Shown here piece after piece: positions 47,774 to 55,750 of a stretch of 64,000 nucleotides of DNA. The DNA lies in the NCBI RefSeq assembly GCF_024519285.1, contig NZ_JAMZCY010000008.1, forward strand, positions 279,922-343,921, given 5' to 3'. This DNA is from Cohnella sp. WQ 127256. GTDB taxonomy: Bacteria; Bacillota; Bacilli; Paenibacillales; Paenibacillaceae. Position 1 is the stretch's first letter; each line of letters starts with the position of its first letter. Position numbers and translations under genes: made by a program. The notes under the pieces are model-generated. The model made no database searches. It was not told where the DNA came from and worked only from the letters and a program-made list of their open reading frames with translations.

Positions 47774-48985
47774 ATGCATAATGTTCCAGCGCAAGCGGAA
47801 TGGATAAACCGCCAATCCAGAATGCAAAGTAGATTAGCGGAAACTGGATTAAAGGGCTGTCTGGTATCACAAAATGTCGGAATCTATTATTTTACCGGCT
47901 CCATGCAGACGGGATATTTGTTTATCCCTGTCGAGGGGGAGCCTACTTATTATGTTAGAAGAAGCTTTGTTAGAGCGCTTAGTGAGTCCAAGGTACGTAC
48001 AGTTGAAATGGGTTCACTACGTACATTCGGTATTCAATTGCGGTCGGATTATCCGACATTATTTTCAGAATTTGATGGCCAGCAAATACAGATTGGTACT
48101 GACCTAGATGTGATGCCAGCTCAATTGTATATTAGGCTAGCCGAAGCGATACCTTTAGCGAAGTTAACGGATGCTTCTTCACTTCTTAGAAATGTTCGGA
48201 GTGTGAAGTCCGGTTATGAAATCGGATGTATTTCTAGAGCAGCTGAAGTTGCTGCTGCCGCACTTGAGGAGGGAATTTCCTGCCTTCGGGAGGGAATGAC
48301 GGAGCTTGAGCTCCTATCAATTATCGAGAAGGCGATGCGAATTCGTGGCCATATCGGATTAATGAGGATGCGCGGGTACAATCAAGAAATTATGACAGGG
48401 GTAGTCGCAGCAGGGGATGCTGCCGCGGAGCCTACTTATTTCGATGGTCCTGCAGGCGGTCGTGGGTTATCCCCATCAGCCCCGCAAAGCGTGAGTCTTC
48501 GTCCGATAGGTAGGAATGAGCCTATCCTCATTGATATTGGCTGCTGTATTGACGGATATACGATCGATCAGACTCGTACAGCTGTGATTGGTGAACTCAA
48601 GCCGGAGCTGAAAGCTGCCTATCAAGCAGCCGAAGCGATCATGAGGAGTAGCGAGAAGCTGCTTCGTCCAGGAATAACTCCTGAGCAATTATACGTCAAC
48701 GCATTGGAGATGGCGGAAGCAGCAGGGCTGGCCGGTCACTTCATGGGCTTTGGTCGTGATCAAGTGAAATTTCTCGGTCATGGGATTGGACTTGAAATTG
48801 ATGAATGGCCTGTATTGGCTAGAGGCTTCCAAGAACCGCTTGAATCGGGAATGACGCTAGCAGTGGAACCTAAATTTACATTTCCGGGACTTGGTGTTGT
48901 GGGACTAGAGAATACTTATCTAATTACCGAAACAGGGTGCAGGGTATTATCGGCTTCACCTGAGAAGATCTATAAGCAACAATAG
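47774..48985 (+). CDS. M24-family metallopeptidase (Xaa-Pro aminopeptidase-like)
   Basis: This 403-residue enzyme has a creatinase-like N-domain (to about 135) and a pita-bread C-domain with the five metal ligands in place. They are the Asp pair in ILIDIGCCIDGYTIDQTRT, His in FLGHGIGLEIDE, Glu in AVEPKF and Glu in GLENTYLI. It should cleave an N-terminal residue before proline or a related amide. ATG 47774 follows AAGGGGCG about ten bases upstream. It is monocistronic, with its own promoter and a strong terminator at 49013-49054. Confidence 0.88.
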   Translation: MHNVPAQAEWINRQSRMQSRLAETGLKGCLVSQNVGIYYFTGSMQTGYLFIPVEGEPTYYVRRSFVRALSESKVRTVEMGSLRTFGIQLRSDYPTLFSEFDGQQIQIGTDLDVMPAQLYIRLAEAIPLAKLTDASSLLRNVRSVKSGYEIGCISRAAEVAAAALEEGISCLREGMTELELLSIIEKAMRIRGHIGLMRMRGYNQEIMTGVVAAGDAAAEPTYFDGPAGGRGLSPSAPQSVSLRPIGRNEPILIDIGCCIDGYTIDQTRTAVIGELKPELKAAYQAAEAIMRSSEKLLRPGITPEQLYVNALEMAEAAGLAGHFMGFGRDQVKFLGHGIGLEIDEWPVLARGFQEPLESGMTLAVEPKFTFPGLGVVGLENTYLITETGCRVLSASPEKIYKQQ

Positions 48986-49012
48986 GATAATAGGATAAGC
49001 TGAGATTTATCG

Positions 49013-49054
49013 ATCACCGGAAACCCTAAAATGGTTTTCGGTGATTTTGTTTTT
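49013..49054 (+). terminator. Terminator of the M24 peptidase gene
   Basis: ATCACCGGAAACC and GGTTTTCGGTGAT form a 13-bp stem with G-U pairs, then TTTTGTTTTTT. Confidence 0.88.
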
Positions 49055-49060
49055 TAGGTT

Positions 49061-49088
49061 TGAACGATTCGGGATTGGGAAACGTATA
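49061..49088 (+). promoter_or_regulatory. ECF-type promoter upstream of the sigY-like operon
   Basis: TGAACG (49061-49066), 16 bases, CGTATA (49083-49088). An AAC-type -35 with a CGT -10 is typical of ECF sigma factors, so autoregulation is likely. Confidence 0.6.
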
Positions 49089-49147
49089 ACTAGCAATTGG
49101 TACACTATCGAAACAACAAACTAGGAGAGGGGCGGGAGTAGCGCACT

Positions 49148-49687
49148 ATGTCAAATGACAATGAAATCTCCCGCTTCGGGCGGCTATCGCAAGCCGAGCT
49201 AGCCTCATTGCTTCGGGAGCACTACGGACTCGTATTTCACTACTTGCTGAAGGTAACGATGGATCGCTCCCTTGCTGAGGACATGACACAAGAGACGATG
49301 ATCCGGGCGATTGAGAAGATCGACAGATACGATGGAAGCTCTAAATTCTCCTCATGGCTCATCACGATCGGCACAAGGTTGTTTCTCGATGCTGTTCGGA
49401 AACGCAAAAGGGAACAGAAGAGAACTTTGCAGGAAGAAGCTCGATTGTCCTCCTTACAGTGGGAGACGGAAGCGCGTGGCACCAGATGGACTGAACTACT
49501 TGATAGCTTAGAGAAGTTATCTAATGAAGAGCGAATGCCACTTGTTCTTAAGCATTATTACGGTTACACCTATGAGGAGATTGGGGAAATGATGTCGTTG
49601 CCACCAGGCACTGTCAAATCTAGAGTCTATTATAGTATCCGCAAAATTCGAGAGGAGTGGAGTGAAGATGAATCCGACCGATCATGA
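49148..49687 (+). CDS. sigY: ECF sigma factor, SigY-like
   Basis: This 179-residue ECF sigma factor has region 2 (LLREHYGLVFHYLLKVTMDRSLAEDMTQETMIRAIEK) and region 4 (LPLVLKHYYGYTYEEIGEMMSLPPGTVKSRVYYSIRKIREE-like) joined by a short linker. The symbol rests on synteny: the five genes that follow have the same sizes and types as yxlC, yxlD, yxlE, yxlF and yxlG of the B. subtilis sigY operon. An ECF-type promoter lies 60-87 bases upstream. Its stress signal is not known here. Confidence 0.85.
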   Translation: MSNDNEISRFGRLSQAELASLLREHYGLVFHYLLKVTMDRSLAEDMTQETMIRAIEKIDRYDGSSKFSSWLITIGTRLFLDAVRKRKREQKRTLQEEARLSSLQWETEARGTRWTELLDSLEKLSNEERMPLVLKHYYGYTYEEIGEMMSLPPGTVKSRVYYSIRKIREEWSEDESDRS

Positions 49688-50006
49688 GAACGACAATAGA
49701 TTAGTTATGGAGTTGCAGCAAACCTGGGAGAAGCTTGAGGGTACTTATACGGTCTCACCTGCAACGCTGGATGTATGGGAATCTCTCGTTCAAGAACAGC
49801 GAAGACATTTGAAGCGGCGATTATGGCGAGAGGTCATTTTATTCTGGGTGGTTGCGGTTCCGCTTATCGTGGGATTTATTTTGCTTGCTTCCGGTCTATC
49901 CACATGGTTTTGGATACTGCAGGGGTTATTTGTCATAGCTGGAATACCCTTGCTCATTGTGGAGCTGAGAGGTTATCCGGACAAAGGAGAAACCCAATAT
50001 GACTGA
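49668..50006 (+). CDS. yxlC: YxlC-like anti-sigma factor component
   Basis: This 112-residue protein has a polar N-terminal half and two TM helices (about 55-75 and 80-100), matching YxlC (DUF5345), a negative regulator of SigY in B. subtilis. ATG 49668 has GAGGAG upstream; a GTG two codons earlier is the alternative. It overlaps the sigma gene by 20 bases and the next gene by eight, so the products are made in step. Confidence 0.72.
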   Translation: MNPTDHENDNRLVMELQQTWEKLEGTYTVSPATLDVWESLVQEQRRHLKRRLWREVILFWVVAVPLIVGFILLASGLSTWFWILQGLFVIAGIPLLIVELRGYPDKGETQYD

Positions 50007-50232
50007 AGAAACCTTGAAGGTAAGCTGGTGGTTTTGGTCGTTACTTGGGCTTCTGTTGCTAATGCAAAGCACGGGACTGTTCCTCCACGCCAAGCGTAGA
50101 GGAGGAAAGGCATGGCTCTGGGGCTTGTGGGGATTGACGCAGTTTCCGTCTCCAACTCTCACGTATATGTTGCTGCAATGGTGGAAGAAACGTAAACGTC
50201 GACTTAAAGCGATTGAAATAGATAAGAAGTAG
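49999..50232 (+). CDS. yxlD: YxlD-like small membrane protein
   Basis: This 77-residue protein has two likely TM segments (VSWWFWSLLGLLLLMQ and AWLWGLWGLTQFPSPTLTYM) and a basic C-terminus. It occupies the yxlD position; B. subtilis YxlD works with YxlC in restraining SigY. AAGGAG is about nine bases upstream. The assignment rests on order and size more than on sequence. Confidence 0.65.
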   Translation: MTEETLKVSWWFWSLLGLLLLMQSTGLFLHAKRRGGKAWLWGLWGLTQFPSPTLTYMLLQWWKKRKRRLKAIEIDKK

Positions 50233-50244
50233 GAGGGATATGGG

Positions 50245-50439
50245 ATGGATAAATCGCAGCTGATCATGCTGTTACTTCCGGTAATCATGATTCAAATCAT
50301 ATTGATGGTGACTGCCCTGACTTACTTGTACCGCGCCAAATCGGTTCGCGGGAAAAAGTGGATATGGGCTCTGGTCATCGTTTTCCTTAATATCGTAGGG
50401 TCCATTCTATTCTTTGCAGTAGGCAGAAGGGAGAGCTAA
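50245..50439 (+). CDS. yxlE: YxlE-like small membrane protein (PLD nuclease N-terminal type)
   Basis: This 64-residue protein has two TM helices with the pattern YLYRAKSVRGKKWIWALVIVFLNIVGSILFFAVGR, the PLDc_N signature found in YxlE. AGGAGGG lies seven bases before the ATG. It is in the yxlE position of the operon and probably helps sense or hold the anti-sigma complex, or supports the transporter. Confidence 0.75.
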   Translation: MDKSQLIMLLLPVIMIQIILMVTALTYLYRAKSVRGKKWIWALVIVFLNIVGSILFFAVGRRES

Positions 50440-50441
50440 TA

Positions 50442-51356
50442 ATGAATCTCATTACGGCTGAAGGCTTATCCCGAAGCTACGGCAACACTGAAGCTCTAAG
50501 CAAGGCGAGCTTCGCAATAGGTGAGCAGCGTTGTATCGCTTTGTTGGGGCCTAATGGAGCGGGAAAAACGACTACACTCTCCATTCTCGCTGGTTTGTTG
50601 GAGCCTACGTCAGGTAAGCTCGTCATGCAAGCTGGATTATCCACAGATCGACGACACTGGATGGGGTTTCTCCCGCAGCATCCTGCATTTTTCGGATGGA
50701 TGACGGGACGTGAAACGATGATTACTGCGGGGAGACTATGCGGATTGACAGCCAAGGAAGCCGCGAAGCGCAGCGAAGAGCTGCTTGAAACTGCTGGTTT
50801 AGTAGAAGCAGCTAATCGCCGCGTGTCTGGCTATTCCGGAGGAATGAAGCAACGTCTAGGCTTGGCGCAGGCTGTCATTCATCGTCCTCGTTTGCTGTTG
50901 TTAGATGAGCCTGTGTCCGCTTTGGATCCCATCGGCAGGCGTGACGTATTGACGATGCTGGATGCTTGGAAGCGCGAGATGACGATCGTGCTTTCCACCC
51001 ATGTGCTTCATGATGCAGAGCAAGTATGCGATGAACTGATTCTCATGAATCGAGGTCAGGTTGTGATGCAGGGACAAATGGACGAATTACGTAGATCAGC
51101 AGGACAACCTTTCCTGAGAGTTGCTGTGGAGGAGAACGAAGCTTCAAGCCTATGGGTCGAAGGATTGAATCGGATTCCAGGAATTCTAAAAATAGATGGC
51201 GGGAAATTCGATTTCCATATTCATACAGATAAAATAGATTCGGTAAGGGAGAAAGTACTCCGAAGTGCTCTAAACGAAGGGGTGAAGCTCCTAGCCTTTG
51301 AGGTTAGTCGAACATCTCTGGAGCAATGGTTCGTAGAGGCGGTGCAGCAAGCATGA
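50442..51356 (+). CDS. yxlF: ABC transporter ATP-binding protein, YxlF-like
   Basis: This 304-residue ABC ATPase has Walker A LGPNGAGKTTT, Q-loop FLPQHPAFFG, signature SGGMKQRLGLAQA, Walker B RLLLLDEPVSALDP and the switch His in VLSTHVLHD. It is of the CcmA/drug-exporter subclass. In B. subtilis yxlFG is needed to keep SigY inactive. It overlaps the permease gene by four bases. The substrate is unknown. Confidence 0.88.
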   Translation: MNLITAEGLSRSYGNTEALSKASFAIGEQRCIALLGPNGAGKTTTLSILAGLLEPTSGKLVMQAGLSTDRRHWMGFLPQHPAFFGWMTGRETMITAGRLCGLTAKEAAKRSEELLETAGLVEAANRRVSGYSGGMKQRLGLAQAVIHRPRLLLLDEPVSALDPIGRRDVLTMLDAWKREMTIVLSTHVLHDAEQVCDELILMNRGQVVMQGQMDELRRSAGQPFLRVAVEENEASSLWVEGLNRIPGILKIDGGKFDFHIHTDKIDSVREKVLRSALNEGVKLLAFEVSRTSLEQWFVEAVQQA

Positions 51357-52123
51357 TTGGATTTAACATCTTACTTCATAAAGAATGGAGAGAAGCACTC
51401 CGTTCGGGTAAATTCATTTGGCTTCCAGCGGTCTTCCTCTTGCTCGGATTAGCCCAACCGTTAACCGCGAAGTTCATGCCTGACATCTTAGCATCTGCAG
51501 GAAATTTACCCGAGGGAACGATCATTCAAATCCCAATCCCTAAGCCAGGTGAAGTGATCGCTCAAACTTTAAGTCAATTCGGTACGGTTGGCTTGTTGGC
51601 GATCTGTCTTGCTTTCATGGGGACGATATCCGCTGAAAGGCGTAATGGCACGGCAGCATGGGTTCTTGTAAAGCCTGTTTCTTTGTTTGCTTATGTGGCA
51701 TCCAAATGGGTCGTTCAATGCTTTATTGTGGGATTTTCTTTCGGTTTAGGCTTTGGTGGTGCGTGGTACTACACCTATTTGTTAATCGGTCCTCCGGACA
51801 CCCAGGCAGTTTTAATATCCGCAATCTTATATTTTTGTTGGCTTATGTTTATATGTACGGTCACTATAACGGCTAGTGCATGGCTACGTTCACCTGCTGC
51901 AGCAGCTTTTGTTGCTCTTGGTAGTTCGACTGTATTGCAGCTTCTCCTCGGACTATTTGAGGATAAGCTATCATGGCTACCTTCTGGACTTAACGCAGCT
52001 GCGATGTCCACATTAACGATTGGGGAATCTCCCCCATGGGTCGGGTCGATATTCGTTACGATTATGTTCGTAGCGGCGCTTATGCTTGTCTCTGTAAGAG
52101 GTCTAAGAAAAATGAAAGGATAG
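51353..52123 (+). CDS. yxlG: ABC transporter permease, YxlG-like
   Basis: This 256-residue membrane protein has about six TM helices and belongs to the ABC-2 type permeases. It begins MIGFNILLHKEWREALRSGKFIWL and ends SVRGLRKMKG. ATG 51353 overlaps the ATPase stop (ATGA); the frame extends nine codons upstream without need. It is the final gene of the sigY-like operon and the membrane partner of the preceding ATPase. Confidence 0.82.
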   Translation: MIGFNILLHKEWREALRSGKFIWLPAVFLLLGLAQPLTAKFMPDILASAGNLPEGTIIQIPIPKPGEVIAQTLSQFGTVGLLAICLAFMGTISAERRNGTAAWVLVKPVSLFAYVASKWVVQCFIVGFSFGLGFGGAWYYTYLLIGPPDTQAVLISAILYFCWLMFICTVTITASAWLRSPAAAAFVALGSSTVLQLLLGLFEDKLSWLPSGLNAAAMSTLTIGESPPWVGSIFVTIMFVAALMLVSVRGLRKMKG

Positions 52124-52221
52124 TTCTCTCCAACAGTTCCCTTTCGTCAAAATTTGCTAGGGTGATCGTTTTTTAGTAGGATAGTAATATTACCTGATGT
52201 AGAGGGAAGGGGAGAATCGGT

Positions 52222-52605
52222 ATGCTGAAGCTTGGGGAGAAAATCATCATCGTGGATGACCGATTTGAGCAAAATTTGCCTGTGGGTGAATATGGGTACG
52301 TTATTGCCTATGATCGTAATAATGATAGCGCATTTGATTATATTATTCGTGTACCGAAAGCAAATAGGCAGTTCTATGTGCCTTGTGAAGATATTGAATT
52401 AGAGGAACTATTGCTAGAACTTGAAGTGGAACGCATAGAGAGAGAGGCGCTTATCGACTTTGCCTTGGTTACTCGTAATGAGGAGCTCTTCAAAAACATC
52501 ATGAATGCTGGACAAGAAGAAGAGCCGCCTGTAGAAGAGACAAGCAAAGAAGTGCTTAGTCGCGAGGACTTCATCCGCCAAGTCAATTTGAAAGCTTGGA
52601 TCTAA
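52222..52605 (+). CDS. Hypothetical protein with SH3-like start and acidic tail
   Basis: I do not recognise this 127-residue protein. The first 60 residues look like a small beta-barrel (MLKLGEKIIIVDDRFEQNLPVGEYGYVIAYDRN, ...YVPCEDIE). A Glu/Leu-rich helix follows, then an acidic stretch and a C-terminal segment REDFIRQVNLKAWI that could be a docking helix. No membrane segment is present. The ribosome site (AAGGGGAG) is good and a strong terminator follows at 52646-52698. Confidence 0.65.
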   Translation: MLKLGEKIIIVDDRFEQNLPVGEYGYVIAYDRNNDSAFDYIIRVPKANRQFYVPCEDIELEELLLELEVERIEREALIDFALVTRNEELFKNIMNAGQEEEPPVEETSKEVLSREDFIRQVNLKAWI

Positions 52606-52645
52606 GAGATCGTGATGCTATAGCGCTAGTAGCTCGCTAAAAAAA

Positions 52646-52698
52646 TGGGGTTGTCTCTGAAGGTCTTTTCAGACCTTCTAAGACAGCCCTGTTTTTTA
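52646..52698. terminator. Long bidirectional terminator
   Basis: A two-part hairpin: GGGTTGTCT/AGACAGCCC as base and GAAGGTCT/AGACCTTC as upper stem, followed by a TTTTTT run on the plus strand and an A-run ahead for the converging EAL gene. Confidence 0.88.
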
Positions 52699-52711
52699 TT
52701 GGACTTTGATC

Positions 52712-53821
52712 CTACAAGGCAGACGCAGCAATAGGAGTGGGAACAGGCTTGGCATGCCCGAATAAATAGCCTTGGAATAAGGATACGCCAGCTTTTCTAA
52801 GGTAGTCCCATTCCTCATGCCGCTCCACACCTTCTGCTAGGAGGACACCATTGAATTGGGAAACTCGAGCTATGAGATCATCGATGTAGCGTTGTTTGAC
52901 AGGATTATTTTCACACTGACTGATCCACCTGCGATCTATTTTCACATAATCAGGTTGGAGACGATCGACCACATCCAGTGTCGCAAATCCTGTTCCTACG
53001 TCATCGAGTGCAAGTCGCACGCCTTCACTGCGGTAAGTATCGAAAACATCTATTAATCGAGGATCATCAAGCGGCTCAGACTCCATCACTTCAAACACGT
53101 AATCCGTCGGGTCTGTATCTGTCATCCTCATCATATCGAAGGTGTCTCTAAGGCAGGTAGTGGGATGATGTAAAGACGAAGGTAGGAAATTAATGAATCT
53201 TTTCATTCCTGATTGAAGATGAGAAGCACTCATTCGGATCGCCGAATGTCGAGCAGCTCGATCCAAGAAGGAGTGTTGGCCGATTTTTCTAGCGGTTGCG
53301 AAAAGCTCCTTTGGTCGAAAAGGGACCTGCTCAGGCAGCGGCCGCAGCAAAAATTCGTAGCCTACAATGTCACCGCTTGGTTGCACGATCGGCTGTAGGT
53401 AAGTCGTAAACATACGGTGCAATATATAATCGGACACACTTCTTCCGCCAACTTCGCCAAATAGCTCAGATAGAGGAATCCAGCCTCGTTCGTTATTATC
53501 TATAGCTGTATTAGCTTGCTTAACGTCACCTTCACCAACATCATCATCATGATAAGAAATTCGGCATTGTGCACCTTGGGCATGCTTAGGCTGCAGCTTA
53601 TGCTGAAGCTTGCTCAGGAGGTGAAGTAGCCGCTTTTGGTCCTCATAACGTAGAGTAAGCTCCTGATCTGAACGTTCCTCAGCTGGAAATTTATCAGAGT
53701 GCGAGCATTCAACGATAACGTCACGTATAACGCTGAGAGTACCTAGATCATCTGCAGCAAATTCTACGAGACCGGCATCCCTTAAGGGGACGGAAAACAA
53801 AGCGCTATGGTAACGGGGCAT
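52712..53821 (-). CDS. EAL-domain protein (cyclic-di-GMP phosphodiesterase-like)
   Basis: This is a 369-residue cytoplasmic protein. The first 140 residues have no recognisable domain; the EAL domain follows. The signature motif reads GYEFLLRP instead of EALLR. The other catalytic positions are present: Asn in FINFLP, Glu in FEVMESE, the Asp pair in LDDVGTGFATL, Lys in YVKIDRRW, Glu in LLAEGVE and Gln in LFQGYLFG. Hydrolysis of cyclic-di-GMP is therefore plausible though not assured. ATG 53821 has AGGAG eight bases upstream; an ATG nine codons earlier has no ribosome site. Confidence 0.85.
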   Translation of the reverse strand: MPRYHSALFSVPLRDAGLVEFAADDLGTLSVIRDVIVECSHSDKFPAEERSDQELTLRYEDQKRLLHLLSKLQHKLQPKHAQGAQCRISYHDDDVGEGDVKQANTAIDNNERGWIPLSELFGEVGGRSVSDYILHRMFTTYLQPIVQPSGDIVGYEFLLRPLPEQVPFRPKELFATARKIGQHSFLDRAARHSAIRMSASHLQSGMKRFINFLPSSLHHPTTCLRDTFDMMRMTDTDPTDYVFEVMESEPLDDPRLIDVFDTYRSEGVRLALDDVGTGFATLDVVDRLQPDYVKIDRRWISQCENNPVKQRYIDDLIARVSQFNGVLLAEGVERHEEWDYLRKAGVSLFQGYLFGHAKPVPTPIAASAL

Positions 53822-53896
53822 CTTTTTCTCTCCTAACCGTGACAGCATTTGTATTATTTTACCCTTATCAAGACGAAACCAAGCTTCTTTGAATCA

Positions 53897-53925
53897 TTGA
53901 GTTCCCTTAGTTTGTCCGATATAAT
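53897..53925 (+). promoter_or_regulatory. Sigma-A promoter of gatCAB
   Basis: TTGAGT (53897-53902), 17 bases, TATAAT (53920-53925). Confidence 0.82.
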
Positions 53926-53970
53926 GAAAAGAATGAGTTATTATGGGGAACTAAGGAGGGTTATACAAGC

Positions 53971-54258
53971 ATGAGCATTACGATCAAAGATGTTGAGCAT
54001 GTTGCGAATTTGGCGCGACTTGAGCTTTCTGAAGTGGAGAAGGAACAATTCGCTGGACAATTAAACGCGATTCTTAAATATGCCGAGAAATTAAATCAAC
54101 TGGATACGGACGGCATTACGCCTACCAGTCATGTACTGCCTCTCGCCAATGTCATGAGAGAAGATATAGTGAAGCCTTCTTGGCCGATTGAGAAAGTACT
54201 TCTCAACGCTCCGGAAGAAGAAGATGGGCAGTTCAAAGTGCCTGCGGTTCTGGAATAA
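53971..54258 (+). CDS. gatC: Asp/Glu-tRNA amidotransferase subunit C
   Basis: This 95-residue subunit wraps around GatA and stabilises GatCAB, which converts Glu-tRNA(Gln) and Asp-tRNA(Asn) to the amidated forms. The start MSITIKDVEHVANLARLEL and the later LPLANVMREDIV are standard. It is first of three genes, 19 bases before gatA, with GGAGGG upstream of the ATG. Confidence 0.96.
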   Translation: MSITIKDVEHVANLARLELSEVEKEQFAGQLNAILKYAEKLNQLDTDGITPTSHVLPLANVMREDIVKPSWPIEKVLLNAPEEEDGQFKVPAVLE

Positions 54259-54277
54259 AGATTAGGAGGGGCATAGA

Positions 54278-55738
54278 ATGTCTGTTTTCGATTTAAAACT
54301 AGCTGAAATACATAATCGTCTTCAAAATAAGCAACTATCTGTTTCCGAGCTGGTGGAGCATTCCATCCAACGGATTTCCGATACGGACGATAAGATTGGT
54401 GCGTTCCTTACCTTGAATGAAGCGGAAGCCCGTAAGGAAGCGCAAGCGTTGGACGCACAGCTTGCTGCTGGAGGAGAACAGGGATTATTGTTCGGGATTC
54501 CAGCAGGAATTAAAGATAACATCGTAACAGAAGGCTTGCGGACAACGTGCGGAAGTAAGTTTTTGGACAACCATGATCCTATCTATGACGCTGCTGTCGT
54601 AACGAAGCTTCGTGCTGCTCAATCGATTACGATCGGTAAGCTTAATATGGATGAGTTCGCAATGGGTGGATCTAATGAGAACTCCGCGTATCATCCTGTA
54701 CGCAACCCATGGGATCTAGAACGCGTTCCTGGCGGTTCAAGCGGTGGCTCGGCAGCAGCAGTTGCTGCAGGTCAGGTGTATTTTACGCTGGGTTCCGATA
54801 CAGGCGGTTCCATTCGTCAGCCTGCCGCTTATTGCGGAGTTGTTGGATTGAAGCCAACATATGGACTTGTTTCCCGATTTGGGCTGGTCGCGTTTGCTTC
54901 GTCGCTTGATCAGATTGGGCCGATCACGAAGAACGTTGAGGATTCAGCCTATGTTTTACAAGCTATCGCAGGGCATGATGAGCGTGATACCACTTCAGCT
55001 AATGTAGAAATTCCTGACTATTTGTCAGCCTTAACTGGGGATGTCAAAGGCTTGCGTATTGGTGTTCCTAAAGAATATTTAGGACAAGGCATTGACCCTC
55101 AAGTGAAGGAACGTGTACTTGAAGCGTTAAAAGTGTTGGAGTCGATGGGTGCAGTATGGGAAGAAGTATCCCTTCCGCATACGGAATATGCGATTGCAAC
55201 TTATTATTTACTGGCGTCATCGGAAGCATCCTCGAACCTTGCTCGCTTTGATGGTGTACGTTACGGTGTGCGTGCAGAAGATCCTTCAAACTTAATGGAT
55301 CTGTATCGTCGCTCCCGTAGCGAAGGATTCGGAGCAGAAGTCAAACGTAGGATCATGTTAGGTACTTATGCGCTTAGCTCAGGCTATTATGACGCTTATT
55401 ATAAAAAGGCTCAGCAGGTTCGTACACTTATTAAGCAAGATTTCGATCAAGTGTTTGAGAAATTTGATTTGATCATTGGGCCAACAGCGCCAACTACAGC
55501 ATTCAAACTCGGTGAGCAAGTCGGAGATCCTCTCACGATGTATCTCAACGATATTTGTACCATCCCCGTTAGCTTAGCGGGAGTGCCTGCAATCAGTGTA
55601 CCTTGCGGTTTAGCGGATGGAATGCCGGTTGGACTACAAATTATCGGTAAACCATTTGATGAACGGACGGTATTAAGAGCAGCGCACGCATTCGAAAGCC
55701 AAACCGGGTTCCATAACCTGCGTCCGGCACTGTCTTAG
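54278..55738 (+). CDS. gatA: Asp/Glu-tRNA amidotransferase subunit A
   Basis: This amidase subunit releases ammonia from glutamine. The Ser-cisSer-Lys triad is visible: Lys in GIPAGIKDNI, the Ser-rich VPGGSSGGSAAAVAAG, and the nucleophile in GSDTGGSIRQPA. Length is 486 residues. Its stop lies 12 bases before gatB, with AGGAGGAG between. Confidence 0.97.
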   Translation: MSVFDLKLAEIHNRLQNKQLSVSELVEHSIQRISDTDDKIGAFLTLNEAEARKEAQALDAQLAAGGEQGLLFGIPAGIKDNIVTEGLRTTCGSKFLDNHDPIYDAAVVTKLRAAQSITIGKLNMDEFAMGGSNENSAYHPVRNPWDLERVPGGSSGGSAAAVAAGQVYFTLGSDTGGSIRQPAAYCGVVGLKPTYGLVSRFGLVAFASSLDQIGPITKNVEDSAYVLQAIAGHDERDTTSANVEIPDYLSALTGDVKGLRIGVPKEYLGQGIDPQVKERVLEALKVLESMGAVWEEVSLPHTEYAIATYYLLASSEASSNLARFDGVRYGVRAEDPSNLMDLYRRSRSEGFGAEVKRRIMLGTYALSSGYYDAYYKKAQQVRTLIKQDFDQVFEKFDLIIGPTAPTTAFKLGEQVGDPLTMYLNDICTIPVSLAGVPAISVPCGLADGMPVGLQIIGKPFDERTVLRAAHAFESQTGFHNLRPALS

Positions 55739-55750
55739 GAGGAGCACAAC

